Notes: a model not told the origin generated them from the sequence alone. A stretch of DNA of 6,118 nt from Scatosoma sp045124465 (GCA_045124465.1 JBGVLV010000036.1:1-6118); one strand, 5' to 3'; shown: positions 1 through 6,118, numbered from the stretch's first letter. Made by a program: numbers and translations.

Positions 1-56
1 CTTACTTAACGGATAGTAAAAAGTCAAGATCTTACCGAAAGATGGAAGTTTTGTTT

Positions 57-117
57 TATACGACAAACCGAGCGGCTGAAAATTCAGCCGCTCGGTTTGT
101 CGTATATATTTTTTTTC
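57..117 (+). terminator. Long perfect hairpin with T-run, intrinsic terminator for rightward transcription
   Basis: Positions 57-80 pair perfectly with 83-106 (24 bp, two-base formal loop, in practice a small A/T loop), with a GC-rich centre GAGCGGCTGA. On the plus strand the stem is followed by a run of eight T at 109-116, the classic intrinsic terminator layout. Read on the minus strand, the stem is followed by TATAAAACAAAAC, which is not U-rich. The element therefore fits best as the terminator of a rightward gene lying left of the window. A plus-strand frame could end at TAA 7-9 or TAG 14-16. It also starts only 12 bases beyond the stop of the leftward kinase gene, so the stem may help end or protect that mRNA too. 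Confidence 0.75.
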
Positions 118-118
118 G

Positions 119-1933
119 TTACGCCCAAAGCGCCGCCGCGCCGAGTAAGCCTGCATCGTTGCCAAGCGTCGCCACGAGGATCTGCACTTTCGGACCTTTG
201 TCGCCCGCGAAGATCTCTTTCTTCACGTATTCTTCCAAGGGCTTGATGAGGTTGTCCCCCTGCGCGCACACCCCGCCGCCGAGGATCACCGCCTCGGGGC
301 GGAATTCGTTCACAAGGTTGGTTATCCCTACGCCCAACTTTTCGATATAGTTTTCAACGACCGCTTTCGCCGAATTATCGCTATCCTTATAATCGAACGC
401 CGTTTTTCCCGTTACGTTATCGAGCGAGCCGATCTCCCACATCTTACTGTTCTTATCCGACTGCATAGCCCGTTTCGTGTCCCGTATGAGCGCCGTCGCC
501 GAGGCGTACGCCTCCAAACAGCCTTTCCGTCCGCAGGTGCATTGCTCCCCGCCCGCGACGATGACCGCGTGTCCAAGCTCCGCGCCCGCCGAACGGTTGC
601 CCTCGAACAGTTTGCCGTCGATGACGATACCGCCGCCCACGCCCGTGCCGAGCGTCAGCATCACCGTATTTTGATACGCTTTCCCAACGCCGAATTTCGT
701 TTCGCCGAGCGCCGCCACGTTCGCGTCGTTGGCGATCTTTACGGGCAGACCCGTCAGTTTTTCCGTTTCTTCGCCGATGAGAAAATGCTCCCAGTTCAGG
801 TTATTCGAGTACACGACCTCGCCTTTTTCGCTGTCTATCATACCCGGTACGCCCATACCGATCCCGACGATATCGTTCTTCGTCATATTCACGCTTTCGA
901 GCAGCTTTTCGCAAAGGCTCGCGATATTCAACGCGACCCTGCCCGCCCCCTTTTCGCTTTCGGTGGGGACTTTATCCTTTACGAGTATACGACCCGTATC
1001 GTCTACGATACCGCCTTTTATGAACGTACCGCCGAGGTCGATACCGATATAATATTTACGGATCTCCGTCATAATGATCTCCATATCTCCTTTCAAGGTA
1101 TATTCTCCGTATCCCGCGGGCACGAAGAAACTGTCGCCCGTTTGGATACTCTGTCCGTCGATCTCGCCTTGACCTTTTACGCAGGTCAGGCATTGAAACG
1201 TTTTGCAAGGCGTTTGCGCCTGTTCGCCTTTTATCAAAAGTTTACGAACGTGGAAATACTTGCTTACGCCGAGCGTATCGCCCGTTACGGGTTTGTTCTC
1301 GTGCTTTTTAAGGCTCGTCACCGCCAAGGCTTTTTCGATATGTAATTCCCGTCCGCGACCGTAGTCGTATACGCGATAGGTCAGGTTGCTGTTTTGCTGT
1401 ATCTCGCAGATAAGACAACCGCTCCCGATGGCGTGGATCGTTCCCGAGGGGATAAAATAACACTCGCCCGCTTTGACCTCGTAGAAATTCAGAAGTTCGG
1501 TCAGGCGGTTTTCTTTGATCGCCCGTTCGAATTCTTCTTTGGTCACGTCGCGGTTAAAGCCGAGGTATATGCCCGCGCCCTCTTCCGCCTCGACGATATA
1601 CCACATTTCCGTTTTGCCGAAACTGTTCTCGTTTTTCAAAGCGTATTCGTCCGAGGGGTGGACCTGTACGGACAAATTCTCTTTCGCGTCGATGAATTTG
1701 ATGAGTACGGGAAAGAACGGAAAACCTTGTACGTTTTCGCCCAGATCCTTTTCCGTCGCGCTTTCCGCGAGCGTTTTACCGTCCGAAAGACGGGTCAGAC
1801 CGTCTTTATGGAACGAGAGTTCCCAGCTCTCCGCGCAAGGCGTTTTATCCGTTTGTTTGCCATAGTTCGTTTTTAATTTGTTTCCGCCCCAAACGTAATC
1901 TTTACATTCGGAATATAATTTGGATATTGTCAT
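119..1933 (-). CDS. manA: Fused mannose-6-phosphate isomerase (class I) and ROK-family sugar kinase
   Basis: This is a 604-residue cytoplasmic protein with two complete enzymes and no linker. Residues 1-290 match class I mannose-6-phosphate isomerase, which interconverts mannose-6-P and fructose-6-P. Expected zinc ligands are visible as Q90 and H92 (VQVHPSDE), E109 (GKTEMW) and H167 (SGTIHAIG), and R187 in TYRVYDYGR fits the catalytic arginine. Residues 288-604 match ROK kinases of the Firmicute glucokinase type: phosphate loop DLGGT 299-303, catalytic D403 in ANDANVAALGE, LGTGVGGG 428-435, E452-x-x-H455, and the zinc motif CTCGRKGC with C465, C467 and C472. The ATG at 1933 has GGAG seven bases upstream and a good promoter. 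Separate neighbouring ROK kinase and isomerase genes are known, for example gmuE-gmuF in Bacillus subtilis, so the fusion makes sense: hexose plus ATP gives hexose-6-P, then isomerisation. Whether glucose, mannose or fructose is preferred cannot be read from the sequence. No residue expected for either active site appears lost. Confidence 0.93.
   Translation of the reverse strand: MTISKLYSECKDYVWGGNKLKTNYGKQTDKTPCAESWELSFHKDGLTRLSDGKTLAESATEKDLGENVQGFPFFPVLIKFIDAKENLSVQVHPSDEYALKNENSFGKTEMWYIVEAEEGAGIYLGFNRDVTKEEFERAIKENRLTELLNFYEVKAGECYFIPSGTIHAIGSGCLICEIQQNSNLTYRVYDYGRGRELHIEKALAVTSLKKHENKPVTGDTLGVSKYFHVRKLLIKGEQAQTPCKTFQCLTCVKGQGEIDGQSIQTGDSFFVPAGYGEYTLKGDMEIIMTEIRKYYIGIDLGGTFIKGGIVDDTGRILVKDKVPTESEKGAGRVALNIASLCEKLLESVNMTKNDIVGIGMGVPGMIDSEKGEVVYSNNLNWEHFLIGEETEKLTGLPVKIANDANVAALGETKFGVGKAYQNTVMLTLGTGVGGGIVIDGKLFEGNRSAGAELGHAVIVAGGEQCTCGRKGCLEAYASATALIRDTKRAMQSDKNSKMWEIGSLDNVTGKTAFDYKDSDNSAKAVVENYIEKLGVGITNLVNEFRPEAVILGGGVCAQGDNLIKPLEEYVKKEIFAGDKGPKVQILVATLGNDAGLLGAAALWA
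1070..1093 (-). promoter_or_regulatory. Internal ribosome binding site and start codon for the ROK kinase half
   Basis: On the minus strand GGAG at 1082-1079 lies six bases before an in-frame ATG at 1072-1070, which is codon 288 of the fusion. A second, stronger AAAGGAG sits at 1093-1087. The ATG opens MTEIRKYYIGIDLGGT, which is exactly where a free-standing ROK kinase would begin, and it would give a 317-residue protein of normal ROK length. This could allow separate translation of the kinase in addition to the fusion, or be a relic of two once-separate genes. It could also be chance, as the codons encode KGDMEI needed by the isomerase C-terminus. Confidence 0.5.
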
Positions 1934-1943
1934 AGCACCTCTC

Positions 1944-1957
1944 CGTGATCGTTTTCA
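1944..1957 (-). promoter_or_regulatory. Possible cre-like operator (catabolite repression) over the leader
   Basis: The minus strand reads TGAAAACGATCACG, which fits the core TGNAANCGNWNNC of CcpA-binding cre sites, but the flanking W positions are not matched. It lies between the predicted transcription start (about 1988) and the start codon, and touches the GGAG ribosome site at 1944-1941. A site there could block transcription when preferred sugar is present. Degenerate cre matches are common by chance, so this is tentative. Confidence 0.28.
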
Positions 1958-1994
1958 GCCGACTTTTACCGATCGCCTTTATTCTTTTTGCATT

Positions 1995-2023
1995 ATTTTA
2001 TACTTCTTCCGCGGTTTTGTCAA
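1995..2023 (-). promoter_or_regulatory. Sigma-A-type promoter of the isomerase-kinase fusion
   Basis: The -35 box TTGACA (2023-2018) is a perfect consensus. After exactly 17 bases comes -10 TAAAAT (2000-1995), five of six consensus bases. Transcription should start near 1988, giving a leader of about 55 bases before the ATG at 1933. The leader carries the GGAG ribosome site at 1944-1941. The promoter sits in the 175-base gap after the upstream gene, so the fusion gene has its own transcription unit. Confidence 0.82.
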
Positions 2024-2108
2024 GAATTTTCGGCTATGCGGAAAACGAAAAGCCCGATTTTCCCGAACGTTTTTACGATTTACCGCAAAACGCCCCCGCT
2101 CTCCGTTC

Positions 2109-2858
2109 TCACCACGGGGAAATTTCTTCGTCCGTAGCTTTGCGCAGTACCCGTTTTACCCGCGACGGGGAATACGGCGCGTCATCGTCGTCGCAATATT
2201 TGACGCCGTCCACGTAGACGATCTGTTCCGCGTTATGTCTGCCCATACGCACCCAAACGTAATCGCCCGTTTTCGTTTGCCCCGAACCGTCCAAATACCA
2301 GTAGCAACAGCCTTTATATCCCTGCGGACTTACCCCGACAAAGAGATATTTGCCCCTACGGCGTTCGCGGTCGGCGAATACCGCGTCGAATTGTTTTCGA
2401 AGTTCGGCCGCGAAAATTTCTATATCTTTTCTGTGAAAGAGCAAGGAATACACGCCGCCGAGAAGTCGCTTTTTATCTGGCGAGCGCATAAGCAACCGAA
2501 CGACCATTACGCAGTCGTTCTTACGTCGGTCGGCGCGGGAGACCTCTTCGCCGTTGTCCGTATGCGGATAAAAATCGACGGCAAGCCCCGCCTTTTCAAA
2601 GGACAAACTATACTCTTTTCCGTACGCGCCCGCAAGGAAACGGAACATACAGACGATCCAGTCTTCCAACTCCGCGCGGGAAATGTTCTCGCCCGTTTCG
2701 CTATACGAGAGGTACGGGTTTGAAATTTCTATTCTCGTCCTCGCCCAGTACCCCTTCGAAAACGCTCCGAGCGGCAGTACGGAAACGGAAAATTCCGTTC
2801 CGTCCAGATCCATCGCCCGTGCGTTTTCCGTTTGTTTGCTTTTCCTGAATTTTCTCAT
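2109..2858 (-). CDS. Uncharacterised two-domain cytoplasmic protein
   Basis: A 249-residue protein not assigned to a named family. No signal peptide or membrane segment is visible. A basic, polar N-terminus (1-15) leads into a domain of about residues 20-160 with alternating hydrophobic strands, then EDWIVCMFRFLAG, SLSFEKAGLAVDFYP and LGGVYSLLFHRKDIEIF. This part loosely recalls WapI-type immunity proteins, but that is only an impression. After a charged linker (163-169, RERRR) comes a C-terminal domain of about 170-243 with YWYLD, GDYVWVRMGRHN, an acidic DDDDAPYS and VKRVLRK. This resembles a small domain often seen alone in Clostridia, of the form GDxVxVPxGxxN...APYPxxKxKxIxRK, somewhat like the small beta domain of PriA. 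The usual proline of VPxG is replaced (VRMG). The ATG at 2858 is supported by AAAGGTGG at 2873-2866, seven bases upstream. It is transcribed alone from its own promoter. No neighbour suggests its role. Confidence 0.85.
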   Translation of the reverse strand: MRKFRKSKQTENARAMDLDGTEFSVSVLPLGAFSKGYWARTRIEISNPYLSYSETGENISRAELEDWIVCMFRFLAGAYGKEYSLSFEKAGLAVDFYPHTDNGEEVSRADRRKNDCVMVVRLLMRSPDKKRLLGGVYSLLFHRKDIEIFAAELRKQFDAVFADRERRRGKYLFVGVSPQGYKGCCYWYLDGSGQTKTGDYVWVRMGRHNAEQIVYVDGVKYCDDDDAPYSPSRVKRVLRKATDEEISPW

Positions 2859-2878
2859 TCGTACGCCACCTTTACTAC

Positions 2879-2907
2879 ATTATAGCATACCGCCGTTCGA
2901 TTTTCAA
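2879..2907 (-). promoter_or_regulatory. Sigma-A-type promoter with extended -10
   Basis: On the minus strand TTGAAA (2907-2902) is followed after 17 bases by a perfect TATAAT (2884-2879), preceded by TGC, giving the extended -10 form TGnTATAAT. The predicted start of transcription near 2872 falls inside the ribosome binding site AAAGGTGG (2873-2866) of the 249-residue gene, so the leader would be only about 14 bases. Confidence 0.83.
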
Positions 2908-2931
2908 CTGTTTGACGGAGCGGAATTTTAT

Positions 2932-2962
2932 AAAAAAACCTCGTATCGTTACGGATACGAGG
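2932..2962 (-). terminator. Intrinsic terminator of the epimerase-oxidoreductase-transporter operon
   Basis: Positions 2939-2947 (CCTCGTATC on the plus strand) pair perfectly with 2954-2962, nine base pairs with a six-base loop. On the minus strand the stem is followed by seven T (2938-2932). The stem begins seven bases after the transporter stop codon at 2970. The plus-strand side has an ATTTTTTA stretch (2964-2971), so some activity in the other direction is possible. Confidence 0.87.
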
Positions 2963-2969
2963 AGATTTT

Positions 2970-3926
2970 TTATACGAGATATTGAAACAGCATAAACATC
3001 AACGGGATCGTGCCGACGGACAGGATATGCGTTATCAACGCCATACCCGACGCCACCGTCGTGTCCCGACCGTACGCCGCGGGAACGACGATCGAGTTCA
3101 AGCCCACGGGCATACACGCGAAACATATCCCGCACGTGAGCGCCGTTTCGCTGACGATGGACGATTGCGGCAGCCACATCACGACCGCTATGTACAAAAG
3201 CGGGAATACGAGCAATTTTACCGCGCTGACGACGTATATCCGCCATTGTTTGACGAGCGCCATAACGTCGATCTTGGCGACGGTCATACCCGTAAGCAAC
3301 ATCGCGACGGGCGACATACAAGTTCCCGAAACGTTGATGACCGAAAGGATCGCCGACGGGAGCTGCAACTGCGTAAGACCGATGACAAGACCTATCAGCA
3401 TACCGATGAGCATGGGATTGACGAACGGTTTGATCACCTCGCGGAAACTTCTGCGCTGACCGTTTTCCCGATCCTCCGCGATGAGCAGGGCGGGTACGCC
3501 CCAAAGATAGATCGCGAACCAGATGGGCAGACAAAATACGGTATACTCGAAAAATATATCGGGGAACACGCTTTTGATGATGGCGTTGCCCATAAACGCG
3601 AAGTTGGAGAACGCCAGACCGTACGTGGCTATCTTTTTGACGAATTTGTCTTTGAACAGCAACCGCGACGACAGGACGGACAAGAAAATGATGACCAGCA
3701 GCGCTATACAGCTGAACAGCAACAGTCCCCACGCCGAGCGCAGTTTTTCAAACGTACAGTTTTCGATGAACGTGCCCATGACCAAAGCGGGCATAAAGAT
3801 ATAATTTTCCAGTCTTGACAAAACTTTTTCCGAGTTATCGGGAACGAATTTTCCCTTGCTCAAAATAAACCCTATCGCGATAAACGCGAACAGAAAAAGC
3901 ATTTGATTGAATATCGGCATAAACAT
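2970..3926 (-). CDS. AEC (auxin efflux carrier) family transporter
   Basis: A 318-residue integral membrane protein with about ten hydrophobic segments, roughly at 5-23, 42-56, 65-87, 104-120, 126-150, 168-186, 190-214, 228-252, 260-281 and 294-316. Family landmarks are SNFAFMGNAI (107-116, the NxGFMGxPL-like element), NPMLIGMLIGL (170-180), and MPVGLNSIVVPAAYG (272-286) followed by a small-residue-rich last helix with SVGTIPL. Bacterial AEC proteins with known substrates carry organic acids such as malate or malonate, but the family is too broad to name a substrate here. It is the last gene of the operon, starting 25 bases after the oxidoreductase stop. AGGAGG at 3944-3939 is 12 bases before the ATG at 3926, a rather long spacing, and the ATG two codons later is further still. 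The position suggests it moves the substrate or product of the two enzymes. Confidence 0.9.
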   Translation of the reverse strand: MFMPIFNQMLFLFAFIAIGFILSKGKFVPDNSEKVLSRLENYIFMPALVMGTFIENCTFEKLRSAWGLLLFSCIALLVIIFLSVLSSRLLFKDKFVKKIATYGLAFSNFAFMGNAIIKSVFPDIFFEYTVFCLPIWFAIYLWGVPALLIAEDRENGQRRSFREVIKPFVNPMLIGMLIGLVIGLTQLQLPSAILSVINVSGTCMSPVAMLLTGMTVAKIDVMALVKQWRIYVVSAVKLLVFPLLYIAVVMWLPQSSIVSETALTCGICFACMPVGLNSIVVPAAYGRDTTVASGMALITHILSVGTIPLMFMLFQYLV

Positions 3927-3951
3927 AACGATTCCGAACCTCCTCTCTCTT

Positions 3952-5169
3952 TTATAATTCGTCTATATGCAAAACGACGCCGTCGTTTTTAAGCTTTCTT
4001 TGCAGGTCGCTTACGCGCAACTTGGAAAAATCGTCGCTCATTGCCGCCGCCGTTCCCGCCGCCTGACCCGTCACCGCGCAACAGGGGATAACGCGGAGAA
4101 TATTCCACATCGCGTCCGTGTTCGATACGCACCTGCCCGCCGAGATCACGTTATCCAAGTCCGCGCCGTACAAACAGGAAAACGGCACTTCGTATACGGG
4201 TCCCGCCTTTTTCCAGTTGGAGATCAGACCTACGCTGTCCTCGAACCGTTTCCCTTCGTCCGTATCGTCCAGAACGTATTTGCCTATCGGCGCTCTCGTC
4301 ATACGCACCTGCGGCGTTCCCGTCGTCGTACATATCGCGTAGTCGTTCGTCGTTTCCCCTTTGGAGAGGAAATCTTTCCATACCTGTTCGTGGGAAAGCA
4401 CGGTCATCTCCGAAAGCTCTTTCCCGTCTAAACCTTTGAACCGCTTATTCACGAGCGCGGGCGGCGCGTTCCTTTCCGTTTTGTCCTTATCGGGTATGTC
4501 CGCGTAGCCGAGAGCGCGCAGGTTCATTTTCCCGTTCTCCAAGCAATAGTACCACGCGGCGAGCAGGTTTCCCTGTTCGAAATTACGCGTTTTCGCGCCC
4601 GCGCGGGCGAATACGTCCGCGTCGCCCGACGCGTCCACCACGCTCTTTACGCAGATCGCCCGTCTGCCCGATTTGTTCTCGACGAACAGCGTTTTCACTT
4701 TCCCGTCCTCTACCAAGGCGTCGCAAAAGGACGTGCCGTAAAGTATCTCCACGCCCGCGTCTATCAACGCCCTTTCGGCGAGGATCGCGAAGTTATGCGC
4801 GTTGAACCGTACCGTATAACGGTGTTTTTTGCGAAGTTCCGCCGTTTTTTCGGTCTGTTCGCCCAACCAAGCCTCGATCGCTTTTTCACCGCATTCGTAG
4901 CCGTGTTTGATGGACAGACGGAGCAGTTCTTCGGCGATACCGAAACTTACCTGTCTGCCCTTCCCGTCGCAAAGCGGAAGATAGACGGTGACAAGCCCCA
5001 GCGTAGCCAGTCCGCCCAAGACGAATTGTTTTTCGAGCAAGACCGTTTTCGCGCCCGTACGCGCCGCCGCCAACGCCGCCGCAATGCCCGCCACGCCGCC
5101 GCCGACGACCGCGACTTCGTATTCCCCGTACACGGGAACGACTTTCGCTTTTTCTTCTACCGTTTTCAT
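3952..5169 (-). CDS. FAD-dependent oxidoreductase (FAD_oxidored family)
   Basis: A 405-residue protein whose substrate is unknown. The N-terminal Rossmann fold binds FAD: VVGGGVAGIAAALAA from 21 with GxGxxG as G23-G28, and E46 at the end of the second strand for the ribose. GGLAT follows at 52-56. VVDASGDADVFARAGA (177-192) is the second FAD-contact motif of this family. The C-terminal ISAGRCVSN (342-350) and GQAAGTAAA (368-376) close the flavin site. Length and motif order look complete. The frame is open upstream to 5334, but that part lies over the epimerase coding sequence, and the ATG at 5169 has GGAGGAGGT (5187-5179) nine bases ahead, so it is chosen. That ATG overlaps the epimerase TGA as ATGA, pointing to coupled translation. 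No signal peptide or covalent-flavin motif is obvious. Next to a mutarotase, oxidation of a sugar or glycoside hydroxyl is a reasonable guess, not a demonstrated role. Confidence 0.9.
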   Translation of the reverse strand: MKTVEEKAKVVPVYGEYEVAVVGGGVAGIAAALAAARTGAKTVLLEKQFVLGGLATLGLVTVYLPLCDGKGRQVSFGIAEELLRLSIKHGYECGEKAIEAWLGEQTEKTAELRKKHRYTVRFNAHNFAILAERALIDAGVEILYGTSFCDALVEDGKVKTLFVENKSGRRAICVKSVVDASGDADVFARAGAKTRNFEQGNLLAAWYYCLENGKMNLRALGYADIPDKDKTERNAPPALVNKRFKGLDGKELSEMTVLSHEQVWKDFLSKGETTNDYAICTTTGTPQVRMTRAPIGKYVLDDTDEGKRFEDSVGLISNWKKAGPVYEVPFSCLYGADLDNVISAGRCVSNTDAMWNILRVIPCCAVTGQAAGTAAAMSDDFSKLRVSDLQRKLKNDGVVLHIDEL

Positions 5170-5187
5170 AAGGTCTTTACCTCCTCC
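5166..5187 (-). promoter_or_regulatory. Start-stop overlap (ATGA) with strong Shine-Dalgarno
   Basis: The epimerase stop TGA (5168-5166) and the oxidoreductase ATG (5169-5167) share four bases. GGAGGAGGT at 5187-5179, within the last codons of the epimerase, is nine bases from that ATG. This decides the oxidoreductase start and implies translational coupling, hence roughly matched amounts of the two proteins. Confidence 0.85.
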
Positions 5188-6101
5188 AACGCGAAACGCG
5201 TATGCAGTTTTACCGTAGCGTTCGGGAGGATCGAGATCAGTCCTTTTTCCTGCGCCGACGTTTCCAGATGGAAACAGTCGATCGCGCACGTTTGCGGCTC
5301 TATCACCGCGAAATCCGCGCCCGCTCTTTTCCATAACATTCTGTATCCGTACGCCCGTTCGCCCTCGTAGACGATCGCCCGTCCGCTCGGCAAATGGCGT
5401 ATCTCCGCCCGCTCTCCCGCGCTTTCGTACAACGCGGAAACGGCGTTTCCGCAGATCTCAAACGAACCCGCCGAAAGCGCTTTCTCCCGTTCTCTGCCGC
5501 CTATATATTCGAGGGTGGGCAGATAGCGTTCGTCGCGTACCTGCTCCCGTCCTACGGGCATAAACAAACGGTAGTCCCTATCCGAGCTATCGGGCAGGAA
5601 AGGCACGTTGAACGTGGTGTGGAACGCCAACATAAAAGGCATGGTTTCCAAAGAATCGTTCGTCGTTTCCACCCATTCGTGCAGTCCGTCCGCTTGTAAA
5701 ACGTAGCGGCGGCGCAGGGTGAACGCGTGCGGGAAAGACAGGTATTCTCCCGCTTTCGCGCGGTAGACGAAGGTCGCGGAGTTTTCCGTGCGTTCCTCTA
5801 CGGCGAACGGCGTTTTATACAGCGCGCCGTGGATATGACAGCCCGTCGCGGGTTCGTTTACGGGGAAAGCGTACCGTCTGCCCCCGAACGTGAATTCCCC
5901 GCCGCGGATACGGTTGGGCGGGAAAAGAACGGGGTTGCCGTAAAGATACATATCCGAAAGCAATTCTTCTTCCGTTTCGGGCGTACGCAGAAGTTCCACG
6001 CCGCTCTTTTTATGTTGCAGCCGATAGCAGTTGCCGCCGAACTTGCTTTGAAATTCCGCGACGTACTCCTCGTTTTCTATTTTTACGTCCGTTTTCAACA
6101 T
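5166..6101 (-). CDS. Aldose 1-epimerase (galactose mutarotase-like) family protein
   Basis: A 311-residue cytoplasmic protein with the beta-sandwich aldose-epimerase pattern. Members interconvert the alpha and beta anomers of aldoses or sugar phosphates. Visible active-site features are N63-R64 in PPNRIRGG, H91 in HIHG, H161 in AFHTTFN, and E268 in IEPQTCAID. By analogy with galactose mutarotase, the last three would be the substrate histidines and the catalytic glutamate. The HTTFN form, in place of the NHSYFNL of true GalM, puts it in a divergent subgroup, so galactose need not be the substrate. The ATG at 6101 begins MLKTDVKIENEEYV, a natural start, but only 17 bases precede it in the window and no clear Shine-Dalgarno is visible there. 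It is the first gene seen of the operon; others may lie further right. Its stop overlaps the oxidoreductase start. Confidence 0.9.
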   Translation of the reverse strand: MLKTDVKIENEEYVAEFQSKFGGNCYRLQHKKSGVELLRTPETEEELLSDMYLYGNPVLFPPNRIRGGEFTFGGRRYAFPVNEPATGCHIHGALYKTPFAVEERTENSATFVYRAKAGEYLSFPHAFTLRRRYVLQADGLHEWVETTNDSLETMPFMLAFHTTFNVPFLPDSSDRDYRLFMPVGREQVRDERYLPTLEYIGGREREKALSAGSFEICGNAVSALYESAGERAEIRHLPSGRAIVYEGERAYGYRMLWKRAGADFAVIEPQTCAIDCFHLETSAQEKGLISILPNATVKLHTRFALEEVKTL

Positions 6102-6118
6102 AATATCTTAACCATACA

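Noticed and set aside
1..27. Leftward promoter-like TTGACT at 27-22
   Set aside because: The matching -10 would fall at or beyond the window edge, so it cannot be judged.
1060..1100. Possibility that the fusion is a frameshift artefact of two genes with an ATGA overlap
   Set aside because: An ATGA does occur at the junction, but the isomerase sequence agrees with its family in the same frame right up to the kinase start, so no frame change is needed. Read confirmation would settle it.
542..1345. Long plus-strand open frame antisense to the isomerase-kinase gene
   Set aside because: It mirrors a strongly supported gene, its product is rich in R, H, F and V with no recognisable domain, and no start signals support it.
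1945..1972. Small inverted repeat GATCG / CGATC in the fusion-gene leader
   Set aside because: Only five to six pairs around a loop of about 18 bases; no riboswitch-like conserved structure was recognised.
2031..2105. Possible terminator after the unknown gene, for example GAAAA-TCGGGC-TTTTC on the minus strand
   Set aside because: The stem is only five mostly A-T pairs and the following T-run is interrupted; too weak to call, so some readthrough into the fusion gene is possible.
1920..2723. Plus-strand open frame across the fusion promoter and the unknown gene
   Set aside because: Low-complexity arginine- and phenylalanine-rich translation crossing a promoter on the other strand; explained by NCG-rich codons of the opposite gene.
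2982..3818. Plus-strand open frame of about 278 codons opposite the AEC transporter
   Set aside because: Translation is extremely rich in R, H, D and Q, typical of the complement of a membrane protein gene.
5170..5334. Upstream extension of the oxidoreductase by 55 codons
   Set aside because: It lies over the well-supported epimerase C-terminus, and the ATG at 5169 has a strong ribosome site and the ATGA overlap; the family's FAD motif begins about 20 residues after that ATG, as expected.

Overview
The window reads as a stretch of a bacterial chromosome of Firmicutes/Clostridia type, probably an uncultured gut lineage. Evidence is the purine-rich Shine-Dalgarno sites (AGGAGG, GGAG), sigma-A-like promoters with 17-bp spacers, short intrinsic terminators, roughly balanced base composition with many NCG codons, and protein families typical of Clostridia. 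The exact lineage cannot be fixed from this sequence alone. All five genes lie on the minus strand, so transcription runs right to left. No tRNA, rRNA, CRISPR array, insertion sequence or phage gene was seen, and no gene-free stretch exceeds about 175 bases.

Right part (6101 to 2970): a three-gene operon. It encodes an aldose-1-epimerase (mutarotase) family protein, then an FAD-dependent oxidoreductase whose start overlaps the epimerase stop by four bases (ATGA), then an auxin-efflux-carrier (AEC) family membrane transporter 25 bases further on. A clean hairpin plus T-run at about 2932-2962 closes it. The arrangement fits handling of a sugar or glycoside: anomer interconversion, flavin-dependent oxidation, and transport of an organic anion. 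The substrate is not known. The operon promoter lies outside the window, to the right.

Middle (2907 to 2109): one gene of unknown function with its own strong promoter (TTGAAA-17-TATAAT with an extended -10). Its 249-residue product seems to have two domains. The predicted leader is extremely short.

Left part (2023 to 119): a strong promoter (TTGACA-17-TAAAAT) drives one long reading frame. It fuses a class I mannose-6-phosphate isomerase (residues 1 to about 290) directly to a complete ROK-family sugar kinase (residues 288-604). A well-placed internal Shine-Dalgarno and ATG sit exactly at the junction, so the kinase may also be made separately. Together the halves would take a free hexose to its 6-phosphate and interconvert mannose-6-P with fructose-6-P. 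A possible cre-like site overlaps the ribosome binding site. A 24-bp perfect hairpin lies just beyond the gene, but its T-run faces rightward transcription, which suggests a convergent gene to the left of the window.

The most notable items are the isomerase-kinase fusion with its internal start, and the epimerase/flavoprotein/transporter operon. Neither can be called new without database comparison.
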